The notes under the pieces: model-generated
Databases searched by the model: none
Told to the model about the DNA's origin: nothing
What the model saw: the letters and a program-made list of their open reading frames with translations, nothing else
Position numbers and translations under genes: made by a program
Source of the DNA: Apostichopus japonicus
Taxonomy: Eukaryota; Echinodermata; Holothuroidea; Aspidochirotida; Stichopodidae
Assembly: GCF_037975245.1 (NCBI RefSeq)
Contig: NC_092561.1
Location: forward strand, 4,266,001-4,330,000
Reading direction: 5' to 3'
Length of the DNA: 64,000 nucleotides
Part shown: in pieces, positions 12,140 to 23,720 of the stretch
Layout: the number at the start of each line of letters is the position of its first letter
How positions within the stretch are numbered: position 1 is the stretch's first letter

Positions 12140-13511
12140 TGAAAATCAATTCAACCTCAATTTAGGAAGATTACAAAAAGTCTTGATTTGAGCCGAATTT
12201 TCCAAAATTCATAAGGGTATAGCCTTACAAAATTGTCAAATTTAGACGAAAAATCGAGTTTTTCACATTCCAGCCTGGATGTACACAATGGATTCCAACT
12301 GATCAGAAACCTATTTAACACGTGCTCAAAGTAAAATGTCACCCTTTTCTTTGCCTCCAAATACACTTTATTTTAAATTAAGACATATTTAAGTGTAATT
12401 TAAAAGAATTTGGTTCTGATTTCCACTATTATCGTCTGATATAAGCTCAAAATAGCGCCAACATATATTCAATATCAATTAAGGAAGATTATGAAACGTC
12501 GTGATTTGAGCCGAATTTTTCAAAATTTCATAAGGGTATAACCTTACAACTTTGTCAATATTTGGACGAAAAAAAGTATTTTTTCACATTCCAACCTGTA
12601 TGTACACAATTGATTGCAATTGTTCAGAAACCTATTTTACACCGGCTCAAAGTAAAATTTCACCCTTTTCTTTGCCTCCAAATGCACTTTATTTGAAATT
12701 AAGACAAACAATTTCATATTCATATTTAAATGTATTTTCGAAGATTTTGGTTCTGATTTTCCACTATTATTCTCTAGTATTTACTCAAAATAGCGCCATC
12801 ATATATTCAATATCAAATTAGGAAGAATATCAAAGTGCGTGATTTGGGCCGAATTTCCCGAAGTTTTCATGTTTCCGAAATTCATTACAACTTTGTCAAA
12901 TTTGGACGAAAAATCGTATTTTTTCACATTCCAACCTGGATGTTCACAATGGATTGCAATTGTTCAGAAACCTATTTTACACCGGCTCAAAGTAAAATTT
13001 CACCCTTTTCTTTGCCTCCAATTACACTTTATTTTAAATTAAGACAAAAGATTTCATATTGATATTTAAGTGTATTTTGAAAGAATTTGGTCCTGGTTTT
13101 CCACTATTATCGTCTGATGTTAAATCAAAATAGCGCCAACATATATTCAATATCAATTTAGCAAGATTATAAAAAGTCGTGATTTGGGCCGAATTGTCCA
13201 AACTTCATAAGGGTATAGCCTTACAACTTTGTCAAATTTGGACGAAAAATCGTATTTTTTCACATTCCAACCTGAATGTACACAATGGATTGCAATTGTT
13301 CAGAAACCTATTTTACACCGGCTCAAAGTAAAATTTCACCCTTTTCTTTGCCTCCAATTACACTTTATTTGAAATTATGACAAAAGATTTCATATTCATT
13401 TTTAAGGTGTATTTTGAAAGCATTTGGTCCTGGTTTTCCACTATTATCGTCTGATGTTAAATCAAAATAGCGCCAATATATATTCAATATCAATTTAGCA
13501 AGATTATAAAA
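12140..13511. repeat. ~337-bp satellite, about four tandem copies
   Basis: Four successive monomers begin near 12152, 12481, 12818 and 13157, with the start of a fifth at 13496. Each contains AAGTCGTGATTTGGGCCGAA, CACATTCCAACCTGGATGT, CACCCTTTTCTTTGCCTCCA and TCAAAATAGCGCCAACATAT in the same order. Divergence is moderate and includes small indels, so the array is older than the one at 43-52 kb. Short frames on both strands recur in each copy and are not coding. Confidence 0.88.
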
Positions 13512-13521
13512 AGTCGTGATA

Positions 13522-13744
13522 TACCGAGTGCATCACAACCCCAGTCGGCGTTACATATAGCCAGGCAAAAAACAGCAAACACGAATACAGTAAAGAGTGA
13601 ATTTAGCGCTCAAAATACTAATGAAAAGCCAACCAATTTAATTCGAACTTGAGGAAGAAAACAACCAGCCATCTTGACCCACTATGAAGCCCGGTAAACT
13701 TTAATCGAGACTGTAACCTTATGATCAACCCCGGTGTAACCCAG
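13522..13744. mobile_element. Possible short insertion flanked by 10-bp direct repeats
   Basis: The fifth satellite monomer breaks off at 13521. The following 223 bp are bracketed by AGTCGTGATA at 13512-13521 and again at 13745-13754, which looks like a target-site duplication. I see no convincing terminal inverted repeat, poly-A tail or tRNA-like boxes, and the right flank does not resume the satellite, so the call is tentative. Confidence 0.25.
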
Positions 13745-13754
13745 AGTCGTGATA

Positions 13755-14558
13755 CAGAACCATGGTATAAATGAAAGAGAGATTACATTGACCATCAGGA
13801 TAAAGTAACTTCTGATCAATGAAAGGGGTAGACAATTATTCCGTCATACACTTAAGCTTGGTGAAGGGAGGGGTGTAACGGGGGGGGGGGGGGTATATGA
13901 GCACAGGTTCCAAGCGCCATCTAGTTTATTTGTGAAAGATTCAAAAGTGTCCCCTATTGGTAATCAATAGTACCCTTTCCCATTTTTGTAATTAGAAATT
14001 GCCTTTTAATTTAAACTCCATAATCGGTGCCCTGGTGTCAAACACTGCAATGTCAGAAAGTTGCGTTGCAAGGTTCAATGAAAGCTTACGTTTGCTGAAG
14101 GTCACACAATTTTTGGCAGCACCCATTCACTGAGATCTGGTTACATAATACGAGGGTGGTGGAATTGCTTCCGGCTTGCTGATGAATATAGTGTTACATT
14201 GTCAAAATGCACATGGTCTTATTCAAAACTGAAAAACAATTAATATATTTTGAACCACTAAATTGGAATCGCTCATTAGTGTTCTAATGTGCTGATTAAT
14301 GTTCATGATTTGTAAATCAACATTCACAAACCATCATGAGGCAACCATCACGAAACAGATAACTTAAACAAATGATTGTGACATAATAACTTGGCATAAA
14401 TTTCTTTATCTTATTATTTATTGCTTTTTTGAAATGTTCAATAATAATTACACTTTATAATATTATTATACATATATTTCAACCAATGGCTGATTTACAA
14501 TACATATCATTGATATGAGTATTTAATTAGCAGCCATCACTGCTTCATAAATGTGTTA
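13755..14558. other. Intergenic DNA with a G homopolymer
   Basis: A run of about 14 G lies near 13879-13892. No gene, exon or clear repeat was seen. Confidence 0.4.
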
Positions 14559-14680
14559 TTAATAGCATCAATTGCTATGAGGATGCTATTAATATCATTC
14601 ATTGCTATGATGGTGCTTATAACAGCATCCATTGCTTTGAGGTTGCTATTAATAGCATCCATTGCTATGGGGTGCAATCA
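14559..14680. repeat. 30-bp minisatellite, four copies
   Basis: Four units of ATTAATAGCATCCATTGCTA plus TGAGGTTGCT lie in direct order with about 10-15 percent differences. Confidence 0.8.
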
Positions 14681-15784
14681 ATACTATTTGGTAACAAAAA
14701 AATTTGCCTTTACTAAAACATCACCAAGTATCACATTTTCTCAATTATGAATGTTATTTTATAATTCTTAGCAGCTACTCTATAAATCATTCTGTGCATC
14801 TACCTTTCACAGTCCACTATGCAAAGTATTACAAACAAAATTAATTTTTCTTTTGTTTCCAAAAAAGAAAGGAAGAATAAAGGCTAATGGGCACTTTGGT
14901 GGATCATTAATTTGAATGTCATCACCCAATATCATACTATTTATCTCCACATGTAGCAGCAATTATCCAATAATTGTATTCCAGGCTTGGAAAACAATCT
15001 GATTTAAGGTTGTGGAGTTATTGCAATTTTGAATGTTGGTCTCTCCATAAAACATTGGGTCCCAAATATATTTGGCTCAAACAAACTAGCTCAAAAATAT
15101 ATTTGTCCCCAAAAATTGAAGCCCCAAAAATGTGGACCCAAAAATATTGGGCCCCACAAATTGATGCCCAAAGAATTTGTCTCAAAATGCACTTGAGGGG
15201 GAATAAATTTGGCCCTGTTTTTTTCCCCAGCCCAGATGGCCTGCATGTACCAGCTATTAACCAACAACTATATACTAAGTTTGGCTACAATCGGTTTTAC
15301 GGTTGCAGAGTTATTGCAATGTAAATATTTTGACGTTTCACCCCATAACCTCATTAATATTCATATGGTCAGCGCCTAAAACGACATAGCACTACTCACT
15401 ATAATACATCTACATAGCAAGAATGACCAATATCCATCACTGTGTTCTCACAGACCCAAGCAAGTGTCATACACACACACACACCAACCTTACTGCATAG
15501 GTTCCTTTGCTTGCTTCCAGCAAGGAACCAAAAAAAAAAAAAAGGCTGGAAGAGTTTTGTATTGCACACATTGGCATTCCAACAGCTCATACATGACTTC
15601 TTTAAATTTTGAACATGATGATAACTTTTAGAGTTGGAAAATAAACTATTGACAAAATGAAAATACTTTCAATAAAATTAGTACTGTCAGTTAATCCCAT
15701 GATTAAATAAGAGCTTAGATGGCAAGTTTGGTTGAAACTCTATGACAATGTTCATCTATGAGGTTGATTACTGATTCCAGTATC
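14681..15784. other. Intergenic DNA, decayed CCCAAAAAT-type repeat
   Basis: A 116-codon + frame (14974-15324) crosses a decayed repeat of the CCCAAAAATATTGGG type at 15058-15190 and has Lys/Trp/Pro-rich repetitive composition; I do not call it a gene. A (CA)n tract and an A run lie near 15472-15542. Confidence 0.35.
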
Positions 15785-16345
15785 TTTGATGCTAATTACC
15801 GGCAGTGATGTTGATTTTACATGTATTTAGTGCTAATTACCAGCAGTGCTGTTGATAACACTGTTTACATGTATTTAGTGCTAAGTACTGGCAGTGTTGT
15901 TGATAACACTGTTTTACATATAGTGCTAATTACAGACAGTGTTGTTGATAACACTGTTTTACATGTATTGAGTGCGAATTACGGACAGTGTTGTTGATAA
16001 CACTGTTTACATGTATTTAGTGCTAAGTACTGGCAGTGTTGTTGATAACACTGTTTTACATGTATTTAGTTCTAATTACAGACAGTGTTGTTGATAACAC
16101 TGTTTTACATGTATTGAGTGCGAATTACGGACAGCGTTGTTGATAACACTGTTTACATGTATTTAGTGCTAAGTACCGGCAGTGTTGTTGATAACACTGT
16201 TTTACACGTATTTAGTGCAAATTACAGGCAGCGATGTTGATAACACTGTTTTACATGTATTTAGTGCCAATTACAGAAAGTGTTGTTTCTAACACTGTTT
16301 AACATGTATTTAGTGCTAATTACAGACAGTGTTACATGTATTTAG
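15785..16345. repeat. ~48-bp minisatellite with a hairpin in each unit
   Basis: About 11 units share TTTACATGTATTTAGTGCTA and CAGTGTTGTTGATAACACTG. The second block is a perfect 7-bp inverted repeat (CAGTGTT / AACACTG) around a 6-nt loop, preserved in most units. Units vary as ACAGACAG, ACGGACAG and CTGGCAG before the hairpin. Confidence 0.88.
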
Positions 16346-17507
16346 TGATCACAGTCACATGCATTGGTAACTAACAATGCCTTGCCAGTCTTTGGTGTTA
16401 CCTAAAGACAGTAGTAATAACTCTGTTATGCAATAATCTTGTTAGACTTGACCATACAATAAGTTCAAAATTTTAAACCAACATCAAACAAATAAAATTT
16501 TAATATGATATAAACAACATATGAAAATATAATAAATTTATGGTGATTCTAACTTATAGCAATGTTAACTGAAGACAAGTACATTATGCTATATACTTAA
16601 AAATAAGAAAACTAAGAATGCTACAGTAGCTAATTCATAAATGATAGAAATAAGATTTATTCCTCTCACTGAATTGATTCTTAGCAACATGAATACTTTA
16701 CCAATTTTTATTTAATTAAAGATTGCCAGATAGCAAAGTCACATTAACAAGTGAGCAGTGAGCCTGTGAAATAATAAGTATTCATTGTTTTGAAACAATG
16801 TATTAACTAAAAAATTTTGAGAGCTAGAGAAGCAAATATGCAAATTTCAAGTGGCCAGACAATGTTGTGAAAAAAAAAAATTCTAATAGTTTGAGAAACT
16901 GAATGAGAGAAAGGAGCAGAAAATATAAACATGTTACAAGAACATATTATTATTTGATTGGTATAACCTTTCAATCCTAACTGGTTGTGCATGCCACAAC
17001 AGGGTGTTTTAATAAACTTGGAAGTGATTATCACATATATTATTATGAGACACAGAAAACCACAAAAGTTAGTAAAACTTACTTTTTGTTTTCATCGCTT
17101 AAAAAAAAATGGAAAGCACTGTGGTTTGGAATGTGCCATCAGTTATTAAAACAAAAGCAACAGACACCGACAAAGGGCTGAAATAAACACCCACAAAGGG
17201 CTGGATAATGTTGCTGTGATTTAAGAACAGACTCATCAGCTTACAGTAATGCTCCCATGTTGGAATGTTGCTTGTGTAGTACCAGTAACTGCTGTACCTA
17301 TGTGCTATTTATATAAGTATTACCAATGTTGTTTGTGTTTCTGGTTTGTTGGCAGGCTGTTATGAAATGTGACTTAACTACACCATACCCTGTAGCTTGA
17401 ATAATAATACTTCAATTTAGTAAGCAAAATATCCTATTAAAATGCACCTTAAGAATACTTGTATAATTGAGCCTTTTAAAGCAATATAGCCTAGTCTCAT
17501 GTAGCTC
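16346..17507. other. Region downstream of the uncoupling-protein gene
   Basis: AT-rich DNA lying 3' of the - strand UCP gene. Candidate - strand AATAAA signals (TTTATT on +) occur at 16656-16661 and 16707-16712, both far from the stop codon, so the true 3' end is unresolved. No other gene seen. Confidence 0.35.
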
Positions 17508-17713
17508 TTAAGTTCATGTTCTTAGATACAATATTAAGTTCATGTTCTTAGATACAATATTAAGTTCATGTTCTTAGATACAATATTAAGTTCATGTTCT
17601 TAGATACAATATTAAGTTCATGTTCTTAGATACAATATTAAGTTCATGTTCTTAGATACAATATTAAGTTCATGTTCTTAGATACAATATTAAGTTCATG
17701 TTCTTAGATACAA
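17508..17713. repeat. 26-bp minisatellite, about eight near-perfect copies
   Basis: The unit is ATTAAGTTCATGTTCTTAGA plus TACAAT, repeated with essentially no divergence, which implies a recent expansion. It lies about 0.9 kb 3' of the UCP stop codon, possibly in the 3' untranslated region. Confidence 0.92.
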
Positions 17714-18577
17714 TAATACAATAGGAAGAAGGCAGCTCACATGTATATATGTCATTAGTATTGATTCAGTATATGCACTGATACGAACAACTAACAAAAC
17801 AATATAGTATAGAAAAACAAAGAAGCCTACTCAATGAAGCCTACTCAATGTAATACTGGATAAAGCTAGCATTCTATTCTCAACAGTTTAAATGTTAAGA
17901 TAAAGATGCTGTTCAACAATGATATTGACCACTGATAAAGCAAGGATAAGTTTAAACATGACAACCATCTTCAGCCTGGTTTCCATCCCTAATGAAAAAA
18001 ATAAAAGTCTGACTTTTCTTGTCATTCACTTTGTTAAATTATACATATTCAGTCACTTGCAAAAAACAATAATAATTCCAATAAATTTAAATTCAAACAA
18101 CTTTGTAATAATAGTCTTCACTAAATACGTTGGCATCACGATTTAAAGTTTTCTGTCTTGTCTAAGATTGGTAAGCTGATCATCAACATAGATCTCACCT
18201 CTGGTAAGCTGATCATGAACACAGATCTGATCTCCTGATGTTCATTCTCCGAAGTGAACCAGAACCACCTAACATATTTCTATCTCTGAGATGTAGCAAT
18301 GTAAACATTATCTTTATGAGGCTCCATGAATCATTCCATTCTCACGAACTTGTTTTTCACCAGTTGTCAGACAATTTTAACGGGTGAACAATGCTATTAC
18401 AGCACCATTTGAATACTTTTGAAATAATATTTCAATTAATCACAACCAATTGTTCCCTGCAGTTCATTATTCTGTTAGACCATAGGTGTTCTCCACAAAG
18501 GTCTTCACTGTTATCCATTCCATCTCAGACACCGAATCTCTGTCTTTTTTCCCAATCACAAGATGTGTAAAATTGAT
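17714..18577 (-). other. Probable 3' untranslated / downstream region of the UCP gene
   Basis: No coding evidence. Two short frames are unsupported. A direct repeat of GGTAAGCTGATCAT(C/G)AACA occurs near 18168 and 18202. Confidence 0.35.
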
Positions 18578-18686
18578 TTAATTTGTGTCCCTAGTTTTGT
18601 AGTCCATCATTACTCTCTTCAGTTGTTCAAAAGACACAAACATGACCACACTCCATGCACTAAGCCTCATAAAATTTGGGAGGAAT
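18578..18686 (-). CDS. Uncoupling protein, coding exon 5 (C-terminus)
   Basis: The exon encodes FLPNFMRLSAWSVVMFVSFE then QLKRVMMDYKTRDTN and a TAA stop (residues 290-325, the first codon shared with exon 4). The polypyrimidine tract and CAG acceptor sit at 18687 and above on the + numbering. The block corresponds to the sixth transmembrane helix of SLC25A7/8/9 proteins. The Arg of FMRL corresponds to the third arginine of the purine-nucleotide-binding triplet of UCP1. The C-terminus is hydrophilic, as expected for the intermembrane-space side. This exon is separated from exon 4 by a 1.4-kb intron containing a hAT MITE. Confidence 0.92.
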
Positions 18687-19372
18687 CTGTAACAAGAACA
18701 AACAATTAAAATATTAAAACAAACAATAAAAAATACATGCAAACAATAAAAGCTACTCTTCACCATAGATGTGAGGACAAATGTTGCCATGTACCCTCAT
18801 TCCAGATATGGCCAGATTAGCTGACAGCCCTGGCAGACTGGCCGTGTGGGCCAGACGGTTGGGTGACAAATGAGCTCAGAAGCCTGGTAACAGAGTGCAT
18901 CCCATTCAATCAATAACAGGCTGACAGAGGAGAAGGATGCCGTGGCCGATTTTAAGACCACGTCCGCTAAGACTGTTAGCTTATAATGGCTTTTACAACC
19001 TTTGGATTAATACTATAGTACTGTACTGTATTTTCCTTAAATAACTGGGAAAGTGAAGATTGAAAATGACAACTGATATTTATAACACATAATTTTCTTT
19101 AAGTGGATCAAGGACTTATTGTGTATTCCGATGACAGATCTATCTTACAGATAAAAGTATAAAATTTGATAAAGTTCAGTTAATCCCAACCTTCAATTGT
19201 TGTTGGGCTGATATGTCTTTACAAAGTTGGAATTATTTCTTGATTGTTTCAAAGAAGACCACTGAGCAAAAACGAATGAGACCAATGCTGTTTGTTCACA
19301 TTTATACAGTAGATAACACAGCAACAGTTCCATTACCATTTTAAATTAGGATTTAAACCGGATCATATACAT

Positions 19373-19751
19373 CAGGGTTGTCCAACCTTTTGCAGAGGAG
19401 GGCCACATGGAATGATTATGATGAAGGAGGGGGCCGCATGAACCCTACGATTTTTCAATTTTTTGCGTGAAGCCCAAGGCAACAAAATGTGAGCACTGCG
19501 CGCGGTGAGCACTGATTTATTTTCTTTCCTGATAAAACAGATGAATAAAGTCCAGCCACCCCGCCCCCCTACGCTGAGACCTGTATGCAGTTTTTTGGAC
19601 CCAGAAGGCTGAATGATTGATTATATAGCTTCAAATTGTTATCAATAAATCTACTCACTAAATTTCGCACCGTAGAGCATCTCTGGCGGGCCGGACGCAA
19701 CCCTGCGGCGGGCCGGACTGTGGCCCGCGGGCCGTAGGTTGGACAACCCTG
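19373..19751. mobile_element. hAT-type MITE, 379 bp, in the last UCP intron
   Basis: Perfect 16-bp terminal inverted repeats (CAGGGTTGTCCAACCT at the left, its reverse complement at the right) are flanked by an identical 8-bp target duplication ATATACAT at 19365-19372 and 19752-19759. The length, 8-bp duplication and CAGGG terminus are characteristic of non-autonomous hAT elements. Its 3' end is notably GC-rich (GGGCCGGAC-type words) against an AT-rich intron. It has no transposase. Confidence 0.93.
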
Positions 19752-20076
19752 ATATACATGGTAGGTTGACCTTGTGCTTTTAAATAATATTTGCTACTAC
19801 TACCACTTCCGTTTCTCCTACTAAACTTGTTTAATTTAGTGAACCACATCATTAAATGTGAGTGTGTAATAATAAAACTCTTTATTTTAAGACCACCCCT
19901 AACTAATTCTTTTTTTTCATGTAAAGTCTTGCCCATCTCCTGTTTTCAGATTTCTTTCAATATTCCCAAAAGGTACCTTTTGAAATATTTGAAACATATA
20001 CAGTATGTATTTCTGATTTCTTTCAATAATTCAAAAACCAAACCCATTGAATTATATCATACTTGAGAATGCTTAC

Positions 20077-20359
20077 CCTTTATAAAATGCCAAAGGTCCC
20101 CCTTCTCTGAACATTTTAGCAGCACAATTTAATGCACCAGCGTATTGGCCAGCGGGTGAATTCATAAATCTGGTTTTTACTACGTCCACCGGGGAAGCCA
20201 CGCAGGTTGTGATAAAGCCAGCACCGAAAGCTGAGACAATGTGACAGGGAAACTCATCTGGTAGAATCTTATTTTTCAGGATGTACTCCTTCAGCATGTC
20301 ATATGAAACAAGCTCTGAAGCAGTAACAACAGCATTCCTTGTAATGTTTGGTAGTGAAC
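20077..20359 (-). CDS. Uncoupling protein, coding exon 4
   Basis: Encodes residues 197-289. It starts [20 protein letters not shown] and contains [13 protein letters not shown], the third carrier signature [13 protein letters not shown] (PVDVVK at about 252-257) and ends at AFYKG. The donor GTAAGC lies at 20076 downward and the acceptor at 20360-20361. It covers the end of carrier repeat two and most of repeat three. The Arg of NITR corresponds to the second arginine of the UCP1 nucleotide-binding triplet, and the Glu of SELVSYD to its pH-sensor glutamate. Four partial copies of the 5' part of this exon lie immediately upstream in the intron (20400-20955); the copy at 20359 is the only one followed by the rest of the exon. 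Confidence 0.94.
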
Positions 20360-20399
20360 CTGTAGAACATGAGAAGAACAAGTTACATTATATACTGGA

Positions 20400-20955
20400 A
20401 CAGCCCAGGATGTACAGTACCCCTTAAGCATGTCATATGAAACAAGCTCTGAAGCAGTAACAACAGCATTCCTTGTAATGTTTGGTAGTGAACCTGTAGA
20501 ACATGAGAAGAACAAGTTCCATTATATACAGGAACAGCCCAGGATGTACAGTACCCCTTAAGCATGTCATATGAAACAAGCTCTGAAGCAGTAACAACAG
20601 CATTCCTTGTTATGTTTGGTAGTGAACCTGTAGGACATGAGAAGAACAAGTTACATTATATACAGGAGCAGCCCAGTATGTACTCCTTAAGCATGTCATA
20701 TGAAACAAGCTCTGAAGCAGTAACAACAGCATTCCTTGTAATAATGTTTGGTAGTGAACCTGTAGGACATGAGAAGAACAAGGTACATTATATACAGGAG
20801 CCGCCCAGTATGTACTCCTTAAGCATGTCATATGAAACAAGCTCTGAGGCTGTAACAGCAGCATTTCTTGTAATGTTTGGTAGTGAGCCTTTAGGACATG
20901 AGAAGAACAAAGGTACATTATATACAGGAGCGGCCCAGGATGTACTGTACCGTAA
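20400..20955 (-). repeat. Four extra tandem copies of the 5' part of UCP exon 4
   Basis: Units of about 129-134 bp repeat the acceptor region and the first ~75 nt of exon 4 (encoding [20 protein letters not shown] plus MLK), each joined to about 55 nt of the flanking intron. The exon-derived word GCATGTCATATGAAACAAGC occurs at 20294 (true exon), 20428, 20562, 20691 and 20823. Copies differ by a few substitutions and one small insertion. Each copy has its own CTACAG or CTACAG-like acceptor, but the exon breaks off after MLK, where the frame runs into intron-derived sequence. Confidence 0.92.
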
Positions 20956-22084
20956 AGTGTGAGTGGTTTTGTTCATTAAAGTACCATGAGTACTGAGGTA
21001 GAGTGTAATGACATGGTAGTGTCTGCAGTACAGTATAGTGTGACCATTAACTGTAGCGCACTGCAACAGTATCTACTGTGCAATTACACTACTGAATGGA
21101 AATACACTAAAGCCAGTATCTTCAGTACAAAATAGTTTACTGTTACAGTTCAGTAAATTGACTAATTGTCAGTGTCTCTTTGTCTGTATTACTGTCTAGT
21201 GTCCACTCAGCTGTGTCAGAGCCATGCAGCACAGTACAGCAGTATTGGATGCTACAAGTATGTGCAATATGTACTAAGTGACAGCTGCATTGCTGTACTG
21301 TAGAGAGAGTCAAGCTGTTAATGCGTCCACGATTCGCAGGGATCCTCTCTGATTATTATCTGATCTCCCTGTATGTACTGTAAATGTAGGGAGATGAGAT
21401 CACCCCACATCAGAAATATGAGGAAGTGTACATGTCTAGGCCTCACAACTGGTGACAAATTTCCTGTCACCTGTTGTCAAACAATAGAGAACAATAGTCA
21501 TTGGTTGTCCAGACAAAGGGTTAGAATAAAGGGAAATGTCATAGGTTGTAGCTAATACAAGTTGGTGCGTGTGAGTGAGTGAGTGAGTGAGTGGGCAACT
21601 GCGTGACATGTGAGTGTACACGATGAAGTTGAGTGAGCAAACAAGTGTGTGAAAGTCCTAATAGTCCTATCAAGTTCAAACTGGTGGGTAGGTGCCTGAC
21701 TATGAAAAGCATGATTGGTGACATCATAGGTCAAAGGTCAGAGATCAAAGGTAAAATACCCCAAAACTCTATTTGTTTTGCCATTACCTGTGTGTCAGTA
21801 TGAACTGGTAAAAAGATAATAATGTAAGGGGATGAGATCTCAAACTCCATGGATTGTTCTCTTGTTGCAACATTACAGATAAACTTTATCTCCACAATCA
21901 GGTTTCTTGCTCATATTTGCTAGCTAAGACAATAGAACAATATCAATATTGTGTAATAAATCAACTACAGTACATTTAACAATCAGCTACATCTTTGTCT
22001 AGAACTTATTAAGTGTCATGACGATCCATCAATGGGATGATAAAAGGTGACTTTGGTGATAAATAAGTCACAGCTATGACATGT
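20956..22084. other. UCP intron 3, remaining sequence
   Basis: CAGTA-rich intronic DNA with a (GTGA)n microsatellite at about 21567-21592. No exon or transposon ends were recognised. Confidence 0.4.
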
Positions 22085-22295
22085 GATGAAACAATGATAT
22101 TGGGGCTATATGTACTGCAATGATACAAGGGTTATGTACTGTAATGATAATAGGTGCTATGTACTGTAATGATATCAGGGCCATGTACTGTAATGCCAGT
22201 AGGGGATTTTTACTGTATTGATAGTAGGGGTTATGTACTGTATTGATAGTAAGGGCTATGTACTGTAATGATAGTAGGTGCTATATACTGTAATG
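22085..22295. repeat. ~27-bp degenerate minisatellite in the UCP intron
   Basis: About eight degenerate units of GGGCTATGTACTGTAATGAT plus AGTA. They lie just 3' (in gene orientation) of UCP coding exon 3. Confidence 0.75.
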
Positions 22296-22420
22296 AGATG
22301 TTTCTCTAAAGGGTAATCTCAAACACTATGGTTGCTATAGAAACATTACCTGGATTGATAATGTTGCTTTTGATTGGTCTACAGCATATAAAGCCATCCT
22401 TTAACTTATAACAATTTTAC

Positions 22421-22630
22421 CTTTCCACAGTCCTTTCTTGAGTCCTTCTTCTTTAAAGATGGTCTTGTAGGCATGGTATGCACCCCTGTACTGGGTTCCA
22501 CTTTCCTTATTCATTCCTTGTGCCTGTAGCCTCACCTTGACTACGTCTGTTGGTTGGGCTATGACCACTGCCAGACCACCAGAGGTAATACCAGCAGCTA
22601 TCCTTGCATAGATATTAACACCATCTGTGC
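22421..22630 (-). CDS. Uncoupling protein, coding exon 3
   Basis: Encodes residues 127-195 with split glycines at both ends. It contains [20 protein letters not shown], the second carrier signature [14 protein letters not shown] (PTDVVK at about 152-157), and the matrix-helix block [20 protein letters not shown]. The acceptor CAG precedes 22630 and the donor GTAAAA follows 22421. QPTDVVKVR is diagnostic of the UCP1/2/3 clade rather than UCP4 or UCP5. Confidence 0.94.
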
Positions 22631-22849
22631 CTGTCAAAATATTAACAACAGATTGAAAATTATGTAATTTTAAGTATTGCATGCTATTGACTGCTACATA
22701 CAGTATAGCAGTGCTTGTACATAGCAGATGATTTGAAGTGAGTGTCTCAAGTTCTCAACAGATATGATACAGTAATTAATACATGATAATTAAAACACAC
22801 ATAGTATTACACAGTAAAAGAAATCAGCAAACCATACAGCCCTGTAGTT

Positions 22850-23720
22850 CAATATGGTGCAAAGGTAGTATGGTGGTGGTACAGTACTGTTGCATGGTAA
22901 AGCACAGTATGCATTGGTACAGCATATATACATAGTACAGTACTTACAGTACCGTATGGTATGGTAAAGTAAAGCTAAGTAACGTATGGTACAGTACAGT
23001 ATACATAGTATATAGTACAGTACAGTACACATAGTACAGTACAGTATACATAGCATTGCACTGTATACATAGTACAGTACAGTACTGTATACATAGTACA
23101 GTACAGTATACATCGTATAGTAACAGTATACATAGTACAGTACAGTATATAGTATTGCACAGTATACATAGTAAAGTAAAGTATACATAGTACAGTACAA
23201 TATATAACATATAGTACAGTACATAGTATCGCACAGTTCACATAGTACAGTACATAACTAGTTCACATACAGTAGTTTAATACAGTACATATGATAGTTC
23301 AGTATACATGGAGACTTACAGTATAGATCACATAGTATAGTACCATACATTGTACAGTACAGTATACATATTATATTTTAGTACAGTAAAGTACACATAA
23401 TACACTATAGTATACATAGTACAGTACACAAGTACAGTATACAAGTACAGTATACATGTAGCACATTACAGTATAAATAATAGAGTTCAGTACAGTATAA
23501 TGCAGTATTGGCCTACATACGTATTATTTAGTAAATTACTGTATGGTAAAGTATAATATACAGTATGGTATGGTACAGTTCTGTATCTAGGTATTCTATG
23601 ATGCAATATGGTGTACATCATGGCATACTTACAATAGAGTATTTTGGCATAGCAAAGAACAGCACTAAATGGTATGGTATTGTATGTACAGTAAGCTATA
23701 TATAGCTGTAACACTACAGT
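22850..23720. repeat. Degenerate ACAGTATACATAGT tandem region in the UCP intron
   Basis: Several hundred bases are built from interspersed GTACAGTA, CAGTATACATAGTA and similar words with a local period of about 14-20 bp. It generates several - strand frames rich in Tyr, Cys and Leu (up to 144 codons) that I reject as genes. It lies in UCP coding intron 2. Confidence 0.8.

Noticed and set aside
14974-15324. 116-codon + frame
   Set aside because: Composition reflects a decayed CCCAAAAAT repeat, with no recognisable domain and no splice context.
20383-20962. Frames of 74-132 codons on both strands across the exon-4 duplicates
   Set aside because: They are chains of partial exon copies and intron sequence, with no complete carrier domain. 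I report the duplication itself instead.
22790-23241. Tyr/Cys/Leu-rich - strand frames of 88-144 codons
   Set aside because: They lie in a UCP intron and read a degenerate ACAGTATACATAGT repeat in three overlapping frames, which is typical of low-complexity DNA.
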